From assembly GCA_005888955.1 (NCBI GenBank), contig VBCS01000191.1:1-5016 (forward strand): a stretch of DNA of 5,016 nt, in the 5' to 3' direction. Under the pieces are notes generated by a model, which was not told where the DNA came from, did no database searches, and saw nothing but the letters and a program-made list of their open reading frames with translations. Position 1 is the first letter of the stretch. Every line of letters begins with the position of its first letter. The position numbers and the translations under genes are program-made. The stretch is from Betaproteobacteria bacterium. GTDB taxonomy: Bacteria; Pseudomonadota; Gammaproteobacteria; Burkholderiales; Casimicrobiaceae. Shown piece by piece: positions 1 through 4,718 of this stretch.

Positions 1-29
1 GGTTGGAAACAAAACATAGAGTAAGCCAT
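1..29 (-). CDS. Start of a further gene, cut by the window edge
   Basis: On the minus strand, GGAGG (40-36) is followed after six bases by an ATG at 29. This opens the frame MAYSMFCFQ, which runs off the left edge without a stop. The perfect ribosome binding site and the 33-base distance from the previous stop match the local operon layout. Nine codons are too few to say anything about the product, and a second in-frame ATG lies at 17. Confidence 0.4.
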
Positions 30-62
30 TTCCGGCCTCCGCGGTGCAAACGTTGCCGGTGA

Positions 63-221
63 TCAGCCGCGGCGGATGTCGTCGGCAATCCAGATCACGA
101 AGCCGAGCGCGGTCGCGGCCCAGAACAGCGCCATGAGCGTCGACTCGGTGTAGAACTCCCACATCACGGCGTTGACGCAGCACAGAAGGATGACCGTCAC
201 CTTGAGGAGGCGGGTGCCCAT
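63..221 (-). CDS. Tiny two-helix membrane protein, unknown function (52 aa)
   Basis: A 52-aa protein below common length cut-offs but with a coherent layout. A basic start (MGTRLLK) leads into a hydrophobic helix at about 6-23. A short acidic loop (WEFYTEST) is followed by a second helix at about 28-46 and a charged end (DDIRRG). The ATG at 221 is the only start: an in-frame TAG lies three codons upstream. AAGG lies 12 bases upstream, a rather distant ribosome binding site. A TAGAAT box (228-233) just before the ATG could be a -10 element of a nearly leaderless transcript, but no -35 box matches. No family recognised. It is followed after 33 bases by another probable start, continuing the series of small co-directional genes. 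Confidence 0.6.
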   Translation of the reverse strand: MGTRLLKVTVILLCCVNAVMWEFYTESTLMALFWAATALGFVIWIADDIRRG

Positions 222-242
222 GCCGCGATTCTACCTTGGGGG

Positions 243-293
243 CAGCGCTTCCCGGCCCCGCAGGTCGCAAGGACCGGGCCGGGAGGCACGCTG
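243..293. repeat. Long imperfect palindrome between two small membrane-protein genes
   Basis: In the 95-base gap, cagcg (243-247) pairs with cgctg (289-293), ctt (248-250) with agg (284-286, one G-T), and cccggccc (251-258) with gggccggg (276-283). A 2-base bulge (287-288) interrupts the stem. Inside, ggtc and gacc form a further 4-bp stem (GGTC-CTTGC-GACC on the minus strand). That gives about 16 paired bases plus the inner stem. No T-run follows on the minus strand, so it is not a standard terminator. It may end or stabilise the upstream transcript, or be a mobile palindromic repeat. Confidence 0.55.
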
Positions 294-316
294 TGGTCAA
301 GCCGCTCGCAGCGCCG

Positions 317-616
317 CTACGCGCCGTTCCTGTGCGGATGCCTGCGGACGTGCGTGCGCCCGAAGCACACCATGACCGCGGCCAGCGCCAAGGCGATCGC
401 CAGGGGCGAGATGAGGAGTGTGGCGAGCCAATTCCAAGTGCCGTCCGGGTCGCGGTACATGAGGCAGAGATAGACGACCAGCGGCGAGGCGAATGTCGCG
501 ACGCACGATGCGCGAGTCGTATCGCGAAAGAGCGCTTCGGCCACGATGCCGATGACTACCGGCAGCACGAACAAGACGACAAGCGGTTCCACGGCCAGGG
601 ATATGCGGCGGCCCAA
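317..616 (-). CDS. Membrane protein, probably 3' part of a frameshifted gene (99 aa from TTG)
   Basis: A hydrophobic protein with three predicted helices at about residues 11-29, 38-54 and 62-85 and a basic histidine-rich tail (RTHVRRHPHRNGA). I recognise no family. The only usual start codon in this frame is the TTG at 616, with no ribosome binding site, and the frame is closed by TAA 15 bases upstream of it. The residues just upstream of TTG (ALRD) and the first residues (LGRRIS) look like the interior of a protein rather than its beginning. This fits the idea that the true gene began at 708 and was about 128 aa long before a 5-base duplication broke it. Whether the TTG product is made today is unknown. 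An independent short gene starting at TTG is the alternative. Confidence 0.6.
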   Translation of the reverse strand: MGRRISLAVEPLVVLFVLPVVIGIVAEALFRDTTRASCVATFASPLVVYLCLMYRDPDGTWNWLATLLISPLAIALALAAVMVCFGRTHVRRHPHRNGA

Positions 617-708
617 GTCACGCAGCGCAGTTTAGGGCTGGCATTGCGCTGATTCCACTGCGCCGGCATTCGGTCAGAGAGCGCGCGGACATCGAACTCA
701 TCGGTCAT
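556..708 (-). pseudogene. Displaced 5' part of the frameshifted membrane gene (50-codon frame)
   Basis: A short frame opens at the ATG at 708, 23 bases after the preceding stop, the same spacing as elsewhere in this cluster. Its first 28 residues (MTDEFDVRALSDRM, then PAQWNQRNASPKLR) read like a genuine cytoplasmic N-terminus with normal GC-rich third positions. Beyond that, the frame turns into cysteine- and tryptophan-rich nonsense and stops at 556. Dropping one copy of the 5-base tandem repeat at 621-630 joins it exactly to the frame of the 99-aa membrane segment, reading ...SPKLR-DLGRRISLAVEPL. No clear ribosome binding site precedes the ATG. The real coding part is therefore about 708-625; the remainder is shifted read-through. 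Confidence 0.5.
621..630. repeat. 5-bp tandem duplication CTGCG/CTGCG (minus strand) at the frame break
   Basis: The plus strand reads cgcag-cgcag. On the coding strand this is CTGCGCTGCG at the exact point where the N-terminal frame from 708 and the membrane frame from 616 need to be joined. One copy gives CCT AAA CTG CGT GAC TTG GGC, continuous in both directions. This is the typical footprint of replication slippage, or less likely an assembly error. Confidence 0.6.
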
Positions 709-731
709 GCGAGCGGTGCGTTACCGAAAGC

Positions 732-1139
732 TCAGGCCTGAACGGCATGCGAGCGGCTGCCGGCGCGGCGCTCGGCCCCGATGTAGCGTCGCCACAATGC
801 AGCGCCCACTGCAAGCAGCGATCCCGATAGCGCGATGGCCGCAAAGAGGGGAACCACGACTGCCCATAACACCAGGAAATACAATGATTCGGCGAGCCCC
901 GGCTGCAGGCGCAGGGCAGCAGCGCCAATGGCGAGCACCAGGATCGCCTGAACAAACCAGCCTCCGCCAAAGAGCCCCCAGCGTAGTAGATACCGGCTGC
1001 GCAGTTCGCCTCGAATTGGCAGCGGCCCGAGGCGGGCGAAAAGGATCCGGCCGAGCCAGCTTTCGGGGAAACGCGCGAGCAAGCAGATACCCGCCAGCAC
1101 GACTGCCCAGAACACGGCGATGTCGACGAACTCGTGCAT
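732..1139 (-). CDS. Multi-helix membrane protein, unknown function (135 aa)
   Basis: A 135-aa integral membrane protein. Hydrophobic segments lie at about residues 4-22, 52-76 and 86-115, the last long enough for one long or two short helices. Between the first and second is a basic amphipathic stretch (ARFPESWLGRILFARLGPLPIRGELRSRY, about 22-50), likely at the cytoplasmic face. The C-terminus is basic (WRRYIGAERRAGSRS). No family recognised. The ATG at 1139 has GCAGG four to five bases upstream. It follows the 91-aa protein gene by 28 bases and precedes the broken membrane gene by 23 bases, so all three probably share a transcript. The last codons lie in a perfect 10-base palindrome, TCAGGCCTGA (732-741), that includes the stop. 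Confidence 0.78.
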   Translation of the reverse strand: MHEFVDIAVFWAVVLAGICLLARFPESWLGRILFARLGPLPIRGELRSRYLLRWGLFGGGWFVQAILVLAIGAAALRLQPGLAESLYFLVLWAVVVPLFAAIALSGSLLAVGAALWRRYIGAERRAGSRSHAVQA

Positions 1140-1167
1140 TAGCCTGCGCGCAGATGCGCCGTCGATT

Positions 1168-1443
1168 TCATCGGCGCCCGCTCTTAGAATCGTTCCCCGT
1201 TACCGCCGCGTCGGCTCGGAAGCGAGTCGGATGCTTCGCCTCCAGGAACGGCTCCAGGCCGATGTGCGACGAATCGAGAAAGGCCGCATCCTCCTCCGAT
1301 ACAGCCGGCTCAGAGCCTTGCACGGGTGGATTCGCCGCCCGGGAGCGCCTGACTCGAACAATTACGATTGCGATGGCCGCAATCACGACCAACAAGCCCA
1401 GCAAGGGGAGGAGGAGCTTCCACAGATCCACAAGTCGGGTCAT
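1168..1443 (-). CDS. Single-helix membrane-anchored protein, unknown function (91 aa)
   Basis: A 91-aa protein with one strong hydrophobic helix at about residues 9-31, rich in Leu, Val and Ile, preceded by a short N-terminus. It is followed by a basic stop-transfer stretch (RVRRSR, 30-35) and a polar acidic cytoplasmic tail (SEEDAAFLDSSHIGLEPFLEAKH, about 49-71). This is the layout of a small bitopic inner-membrane protein with a cytoplasmic tail. I recognise no family. The ATG at 1443 is forced as the outermost start, because an in-frame TAG lies three codons upstream. There is no ribosome binding site; instead an eight-T run precedes the start, so initiation may rely on an unstructured U-rich leader. 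The next gene starts 28 bases after the stop, so the two likely form an operon. Confidence 0.68.
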   Translation of the reverse strand: MTRLVDLWKLLLPLLGLLVVIAAIAIVIVRVRRSRAANPPVQGSEPAVSEEDAAFLDSSHIGLEPFLEAKHPTRFRADAAVTGNDSKSGRR

Positions 1444-1474
1444 AAGCGGCTAAAAAAAACCGGAACGATCTGAC

Positions 1475-1503
1475 ATGTTCCATCTTGCCCAGCGCGGAGT
1501 CAA
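1475..1503 (-). promoter_or_regulatory. Candidate sigma70 promoter for the 91-aa protein gene
   Basis: On the minus strand, TTGACT (1503-1498) and GAACAT (1480-1475) are separated by exactly 17 bases. The -35 box is good (five of six) and the -10 box poor (three of six). Transcription would start near 1468, giving a leader of about 25 bases that contains an eight-T run and no ribosome binding site. It lies in the 143-base gap before a new pair of genes, which supports a promoter somewhere here, though not necessarily this one. Confidence 0.35.
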
Positions 1504-1545
1504 TGCGCAAGCCTCGACGCGACGCCCCCGGCGACCGTGAGCAGT

Positions 1546-1571
1546 GCGCCCGGGTGCGGGGGAACCCGCGC
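1546..1571 (-). terminator. GC-rich hairpin after the second GNAT gene
   Basis: Fifteen bases after the GNAT stop, GCGC+GGGT pairs with ACCC+GCGC around an 8-base loop, with a 2-base bulge (1546-1549 with 1568-1571, and 1552-1555 with 1564-1567). A weaker outer pairing CCTCGA/TCGAGG (1512-1517 and 1578-1583) encloses it. No T-run follows, so it is not a standard intrinsic terminator. It lies in the longest gap of the window (1444-1586), between the end of one unit and a new promoter candidate, which makes a transcript-end or stabilising role reasonable. Confidence 0.3.
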
Positions 1572-1586
1572 TTTGAATCGAGGTCC

Positions 1587-2054
1587 TCAGCCGATGCGCA
1601 TCTCGTAAAAGGCGCTCAGCGGATCGTCCCGGTAGGCCCCGAACGGCGCGGTCCGCCGGAACCCGAACCGCTCGTACAAACCGATGGCTTCGGATTGATA
1701 AATCCCCGTTTCCAATCGCAACAGGGAAATCCCCTGTTGCCGGACATGCGCGGCAAGATGGCCCAGCATCAGCCTGCCCAGACCGTGGCTGCGAAATCCG
1801 GGCCGTACGTACATGCGCTTGATTTCTCCGTACTCGGCGCCAAAGAACTGAACGCCACCACAGCCGGCAGGCATGCCGGCATGCCGCGTCACGAAGAACG
1901 CGACGGCTTCGCGCAGGAGTTTCTCGACGCTGTACCCGTGCCGGCTCGCTTCGGGATAGTGGGGGTCGAGCTCCCGTTCGAGCTCGGCGATGAGCGCTCT
2001 CGCGTCGGCCGAATCGGCGCGTTCCGGGACAATGACTGGAGCTAACGCGGCCAC
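1587..2054 (-). CDS. GNAT N-acetyltransferase
   Basis: A 155-aa GNAT acetyltransferase if it starts at the GTG at 2054. It uses acetyl-CoA; the acceptor substrate is unknown. The N-terminal part PERADSADARALIAELERELDPHYPEASRHGYSV (about residues 10-43) and the later YGEIKRMYVRP (75-85) are typical of a family of small stand-alone GNATs. Motif A is RSHGLG at 88-93, matching R-x-x-G-x-G. The C-terminal EAIGLYERFGF (122-132) and FGAYRDDPLSAFYEM (138-152) complete the fold. No ATG fits. The GTG overlaps the end of the preceding frame by 13 bases, so translation is probably coupled to it, and both would use the promoter at 2568-2596. The open frame extends 25 codons upstream but would then lie deep inside the membrane-protein gene. 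An ATT at 2033 is a less likely start. Confidence 0.88.
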   Translation of the reverse strand: MAALAPVIVPERADSADARALIAELERELDPHYPEASRHGYSVEKLLREAVAFFVTRHAGMPAGCGGVQFFGAEYGEIKRMYVRPGFRSHGLGRLMLGHLAAHVRQQGISLLRLETGIYQSEAIGLYERFGFRRTAPFGAYRDDPLSAFYEMRIG

Positions 2055-2368
2055 AGCCAGCCGAATAGGCCCGCGGTGAGGAGCGCGTAGATCAGGCCGT
2101 CGATCGTCGCTCTGATCGTCGTTCCCCACGCGCGCCGATACCAGATCGACATCTGCCAGAGCGCGACGGAGTAGCCGACGAACGCAGTGACTCCGACGAG
2201 CTGAAATACGCGAGGGTACGGAGCGTCGACGGGCAGCGCGCGGCTCGCCACATACGCGGCGAAGAGCCCGACCACGGCGGAATAGAGGAACCAGAGCTCG
2301 AGGCTCTTCGTCATCGCTACAGACCCGTTGGGCATCACGGTGAGCACGAGCACTGGCCCTTTGTTCAT
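2042..2368 (-). CDS. C-terminal part of a split membrane protein (108 aa)
   Basis: This is the continuation of the same family as the 57-aa fragment, in a different frame. The first codons (MNKGPVLVLTVMPNG, residues 1-15) correspond to the KKGPV...TVMPNG segment that follows the linker in full-length members. Three membrane helices follow at about 22-43, 52-73 and 88-106, with the conserved QMSIWYRRAW (72-81) and the ending GLFGWLWPR. The ATG at 2368 overlaps the preceding TGA as ATGA, so termination-reinitiation could supply this half. No independent ribosome binding site is evident (only GAAAAG). The frame is open further upstream, but that part is out of phase with the coding frame of the first fragment and is a shadow. 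If both halves are made they could assemble in the membrane; otherwise this is a pseudogene. The preserved frame and low-damage sequence favour recent or tolerated breakage. Confidence 0.68.
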   Translation of the reverse strand: MNKGPVLVLTVMPNGSVAMTKSLELWFLYSAVVGLFAAYVASRALPVDAPYPRVFQLVGVTAFVGYSVALWQMSIWYRRAWGTTIRATIDGLIYALLTAGLFGWLWPR

Positions 2369-2538
2369 CTTTTCGGTAGGGCGAAAGGCCGCAGGGCGTC
2401 CATGACCTTGTCCTCGTTGGGCATCTGGAGGTAGTCGCCCTTGTGCCACGGCGTGGCCACGTGGATGATGGAGCTCACGACGAAAACGATGACCGCGGAC
2501 AGCAGGATCGGCAGCCACAGCGCAGATAGCCCTACCAT
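2365..2538 (-). CDS. N-terminal part of a split membrane protein (57 aa)
   Basis: This frame encodes the first 57 residues of what I recognise as one conserved membrane-protein family of unknown function, normally about 180-190 aa. It has one membrane helix at residues 6-26, then the motif TPWHKGDYLQMPNED (29-43) and MDALRPFALP (46-55), where it breaks off after two further residues. The ATG at 2538 is preceded by AGGAG six bases upstream, the best ribosome binding site in the window. An ATG 15 codons upstream would lie between the promoter boxes and is unlikely. The TGA stop overlaps the ATG of the second fragment (ATGA). From memory of the family, about 20 residues of a Gly-Asp-Tyr...Ser-Pro-Glu-Phe linker are missing at this junction. 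The family identity is recollection and should be checked by alignment. Confidence 0.7.
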   Translation of the reverse strand: MVGLSALWLPILLSAVIVFVVSSIIHVATPWHKGDYLQMPNEDKVMDALRPFALPKR

Positions 2539-2567
2539 GACGTTCTCCTCTCGTGGGCGAGGTGGCA

Positions 2568-2596
2568 ATTCTGGGAGAGCCATACGAGTTCGTCAA
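2568..2596 (-). promoter_or_regulatory. Sigma70-like promoter for the split membrane gene and following GNAT
   Basis: On the minus strand, TTGACG (2596-2591) is followed after exactly 17 bases by CAGAAT (2573-2568). These match five of six bases of the -35 consensus and four of six of the -10 consensus. The predicted transcript would begin near 2561 and reach the start at 2538 after a leader of about 22 bases holding a strong AGGAG. It sits in the 102-base gap after the RimJ/RimL-type gene, where a promoter is expected. The assignment rests on sequence pattern only. Confidence 0.5.
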
Positions 2597-2640
2597 CGCG
2601 CGCCGTCACGCACACTCGCGGCGGATTCCACTCTGTAGGC

Positions 2641-3168
2641 TCATCGGGTCCGCCGCGAATCAAGCGCCAGGGAGAACACGCGATCACCTTCGACGACTTT
2701 GCCGTGGGGATAGCGCGCGGCATCGACTTCGCCAAAGCCAAGCCGCGCCAGGAGTCGCACGGATCGATGGTTCTCGGCGGAGACGGTTGCGTAAAGCGAC
2801 CGTACCGCGAGCTCGGTCTCGAGGAAATCTATCGCCGCGACACACGCCTCCGTGGCGATGCCGTGACCCCAGAATGCGGAAGCGAGCACATAGGCGAAGT
2901 CCGCGGTTCGACCCGCGTGGATGGTCGCTTGCACATAGCCGACACATCGATTGGACGAAACGATCCGTATCGCCCAGTTCAACCAGAGCTGCAACCCGTC
3001 AGCGGACGTGCCTCCCTGCAGCGTTCGATAGCGCTGACGCAGGGCGGCAGTGGAAAGCGGAGGCTTTTCGGGAATGAAGCGGTAGAGCTGCGGATCGCTA
3101 AGGGCAGCGAACATCTCGACGGCGTGACCCTCGACGAGCGGTTCGAGCCGCAGCCTTTCTGTTTGCAA
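2641..3168 (-). CDS. GNAT N-acetyltransferase, RimJ/RimL type
   Basis: A 175-aa protein of the RimJ/RimL branch of the GNAT superfamily, which transfers acetyl from acetyl-CoA to an amino group (protein N-terminus or small molecule; the substrate is not predictable). The N-terminus QTERLRLEPL is the typical opening strand (TxRLxLRPL pattern). The acetyl-CoA-binding motif A is FWGHGIATEA at residues 99-108, with HGIAT forming the pyrophosphate loop. The later motif ENHRSVRLLARLGF (132-145) is the family's N-x-x-S-x-x-x-L-x-x-x-G-F signature. The usual first Arg/Gln of motif A is replaced by W-G, a common variation. The start is TTG at 3168. No ATG or GTG fits, since the same frame hits the stop of the preceding gene 33 bases upstream. 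No clear ribosome binding site is seen, so coupling to the upstream gene is plausible. The length is normal. Confidence 0.9.
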   Translation of the reverse strand: MQTERLRLEPLVEGHAVEMFAALSDPQLYRFIPEKPPLSTAALRQRYRTLQGGTSADGLQLWLNWAIRIVSSNRCVGYVQATIHAGRTADFAYVLASAFWGHGIATEACVAAIDFLETELAVRSLYATVSAENHRSVRLLARLGFGEVDAARYPHGKVVEGDRVFSLALDSRRTR

Positions 3169-3198
3169 GGAACGAGCCGTAGTCGTGCCGGCGAAAAC

Positions 3199-3675
3199 CT
3201 AGAGGCCTGTCTCGCCTTGGGCGGTCGACAGTCGGCTTGCAGTGATTCGAGCGTGCATAAGCAAGGAACGGAGAACCTGAATGAGCCGCAGATGTTCCGC
3301 CTGTTCGACCTCGGCGATGCTCTCGTCGAGATGGCTGATATTCTGGTCGAGCTCCCACAAGGCAAATCTGGCGTGGTCCCCGAGATCGCTCCGAAACTTC
3401 TCTTCGTCGGATGCCGACGTGGCTGCGATCGAGAGGTCCAGCGACGTTCGCAGGAACTCGACTTGGAGCCAGGTGCCGATTGATTCGTTGTATGTTCGAT
3501 AGAGATCGAAGGCTTCCTCACCGGAGGCGGCCTCGGCCAGCGACAGAAGGCCTCTTTGAACCGCCGTCACGGAAATCGCGCGTTGTTCAAGCTCGCTCGC
3601 ATTCTCGGCGTCGCCAAAGCGCTCGACAGCTTGCGCAATGGGCGAGCAGCACGCCCAGGCAAAAATCGTAAGCAC
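3199..3675 (-). CDS. Probable secreted or periplasmic helical protein, unknown function
   Basis: I take the GTG at 3675 as start, giving 158 aa. The residues after it (LTIFAWACCSPIAQA) look like the hydrophobic core and A-x-A cleavage site of a signal peptide, with cleavage after residue 16. The start is not certain: GAGG lies only three bases upstream of the GTG. The open frame runs back to an ATG at 3789 inside the exporter gene, but those extra residues look like read-through of a shadow frame. The two cysteines do not match a lipobox. The mature part is polar and rich in Glu, Ala, Leu and Ser, with long amphipathic stretches (about 17-50, 60-95 and 105-150), so it is probably an all-helical extracytoplasmic domain. 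I recognise no family. The stop is 30 bases before the next gene. Confidence 0.6.
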   Translation of the reverse strand: MLTIFAWACCSPIAQAVERFGDAENASELEQRAISVTAVQRGLLSLAEAASGEEAFDLYRTYNESIGTWLQVEFLRTSLDLSIAATSASDEEKFRSDLGDHARFALWELDQNISHLDESIAEVEQAEHLRLIQVLRSLLMHARITASRLSTAQGETGL

Positions 3676-3708
3676 GAACCTCGGACGAAGCGTCCAATGG
3701 ATTGAAAT

Positions 3709-3734
3709 TTGCCGCCTCTGATTCCCGGCGGCAA
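3709..3734 (-). terminator. Hairpin after the LysE-type exporter gene, possible weak terminator
   Basis: On the minus strand, starting 11 bases after the exporter stop, TTGCCGCC and GGCGGCAA form a perfect 8-bp stem around a 10-base loop, followed by ATTTC. There is no full run of Ts, so termination would be weak or partial. The next gene begins soon after, which fits an attenuating or mRNA-stabilising hairpin as well. A second small stem (GGACG/CGTCC, loop CTT, 3683-3695) follows directly upstream of the presumed start of the next gene. Confidence 0.35.
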
Positions 3735-3745
3735 CGAGCGCCGTA

Positions 3746-4381
3746 TCAGCCCTGCCTGGCGAAGACCAGCCGGATGCCGAGATAGACAAAGAGGCCTCCG
3801 ATACAGCGATTGAACCATGCTACGAGCTTGGTTCGCTCGATGCCGACCGTAAACCGTGCGGCAGACCAGGCTACAAGCAGATTCCAAAGCGTACCGTTAG
3901 AGTTGAAAACCGCCCCGAGGAAGAGAAAGGCAAGCGGTTTGCTCGGTGCGTCCGAGTCGATGAACTGGGGCAAGAACGCCAGGAAAAAAAGAGCAACCTT
4001 CGGGTTCAGCACGTTCGTCAGAAAACCCTGGACGAATACCGTGCGCAAGGTGGCAGGCGCGAACGCAACCGCGCGCCTTGCCCGAGGCGAGGAACGCGAG
4101 GAGCGAATGAGGGAGACGCCCACGTACACGAGATACGCGGCACCGATGATCTTCAAAATCGTGAATGCGGTCGCGGAAGCGGCGAGCACAGCGGACAGCC
4201 CGAGCGCAGCGGCCACGATGTGGACGACGCATCCGGCGCCGATGCCCAGTGCGGCAGCGGCACCGGCTCGCCAGCCCTGTGACGAGCTGCGTCCAATGAT
4301 GTACAACATATCGGGGCCCGGTGTGATATTCAGCAGCACACCAGCGGCCACAAACAGCAGGAAGTCGTGGGTGCCGAACAT
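3746..4381 (-). CDS. LysE/RhtB-family amino-acid exporter
   Basis: A 211-aa polytopic membrane protein with the hallmarks and usual length (about 205-215 aa) of the LysE/RhtB (RhtB, LeuE, ArgO) exporter family. The N-terminal motif NITPGPD is at residues 18-24, followed by a GWRAG loop at 36-40. The second-half signature GFLTNVLNPK is at 119-128. Hydrophobic segments lie near 5-27, 42-66, 71-92, 118-140, 148-172 and 190-208, giving six helices. Family members export amino acids or related metabolites such as homoserine lactone from the cytoplasm, driven by the proton gradient. The exact substrate cannot be read from sequence. The ATG at 4381 lies 28 bases after the preceding stop, with only a distant AAAGGG as ribosome binding site. 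An 8-bp stem lies just after its stop. The gene looks complete. Confidence 0.93.
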   Translation of the reverse strand: MFGTHDFLLFVAAGVLLNITPGPDMLYIIGRSSSQGWRAGAAAALGIGAGCVVHIVAAALGLSAVLAASATAFTILKIIGAAYLVYVGVSLIRSSRSSPRARRAVAFAPATLRTVFVQGFLTNVLNPKVALFFLAFLPQFIDSDAPSKPLAFLFLGAVFNSNGTLWNLLVAWSAARFTVGIERTKLVAWFNRCIGGLFVYLGIRLVFARQG

Positions 4382-4409
4382 GGATTAACGAACGACGCTA
4401 CCCTTTCGA

Positions 4410-4676
4410 TCAGCGTCGCTTGAATTTGGGCACTGCCACATTCACCCGTTCGAGATCGGCGTTGACTTGATCGCGTCCCCGTTCGTAGACGATCTCGCGC
4501 CCCATTGCATTGCCCACATAGGCTGCGCCGGTGCGAGTGGGCGTTAATCGGCACCGCACGCTGTGGATGCCTTCACCGAGGACGATTTCGATCATATCGG
4601 CGCGCTTGCTCAGAACGACGACGTCCAGGGTCTGTCCCGTCGTGGTCACGCGAACCGTGATTTTCTCGTCGTTCAT
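4410..4676 (-). CDS. Conserved-looking 88-aa soluble protein, unknown function
   Basis: An 88-aa protein with no signal peptide or membrane segment. It opens with alternating hydrophobic and polar residues (ITVRVTTT, LDVVVLSK, MIEIVLGEG, HSVRCRLTPTR), which predict a small beta-rich fold. A charged segment follows (GREIVYERGRDQVNADLERV), probably a helix, with a basic end (KFKRR). The ATG at 4676 has GAAGGGA upstream at about 12 bases, slightly long for a ribosome binding site. It sits 42 bases after the 85-aa membrane protein and 28 bases before the LysE-type exporter, so it is probably in the same transcript. The central VLGEGIHSVRCRLTPTR part looks like a conserved core, and I have an impression of similar orphan proteins in proteobacteria. 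I cannot assign a function. Confidence 0.75.
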   Translation of the reverse strand: MNDEKITVRVTTTGQTLDVVVLSKRADMIEIVLGEGIHSVRCRLTPTRTGAAYVGNAMGREIVYERGRDQVNADLERVNVAVPKFKRR

Positions 4677-4718
4677 ACGATCGTTGATTCCCTTCGCGAG
4701 TCAGGATTGAGCTCGAGG

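Noticed and set aside
272..300. TTGACC (300-295, minus strand) as a -35 box for the 52-aa gene
   Set aside because: No acceptable -10 box lies 16-18 bases downstream; the sequence there is part of the GC-rich palindrome.
236..652. Plus-strand open frame of 138 codons
   Set aside because: It is a shadow of the membrane-protein gene on the minus strand. The product is charged, low in hydrophobic patterning and resembles no family.
629..657. TAAACT (634-629, minus strand) as a -10 box for the 99-aa frame
   Set aside because: The matching -35 region (TGGAAT) fits poorly, and the segment is better explained as coding sequence of the frameshifted gene.
707..1453. Plus-strand open frame of 248 codons
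   Set aside because: It spans two coherent minus-strand membrane-protein genes and their gap, and is arginine- and proline-rich nonsense typical of an antisense frame in GC-rich DNA.
1310..1510. Frame crossing the T-run upstream of the 91-aa gene, tested as a frameshifted 5' extension
   Set aside because: Changing the tract by one base in either direction leads to an immediate stop, so no fused protein results.
1485..2045. Plus-strand open frame of 186 codons
   Set aside because: It is antisense to the second GNAT, which has intact acetyl-CoA-binding motifs.
649..2633. Shared gattccact in two gaps (about 651-659 and 2624-2632)
   Set aside because: Only nine bases with unrelated flanks, within chance expectation for 5 kb.
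2704..3483. Plus-strand open frame of 259 codons
   Set aside because: It lies opposite the RimJ/RimL-type GNAT, whose motifs are clear on the minus strand, and shows no domain of its own.
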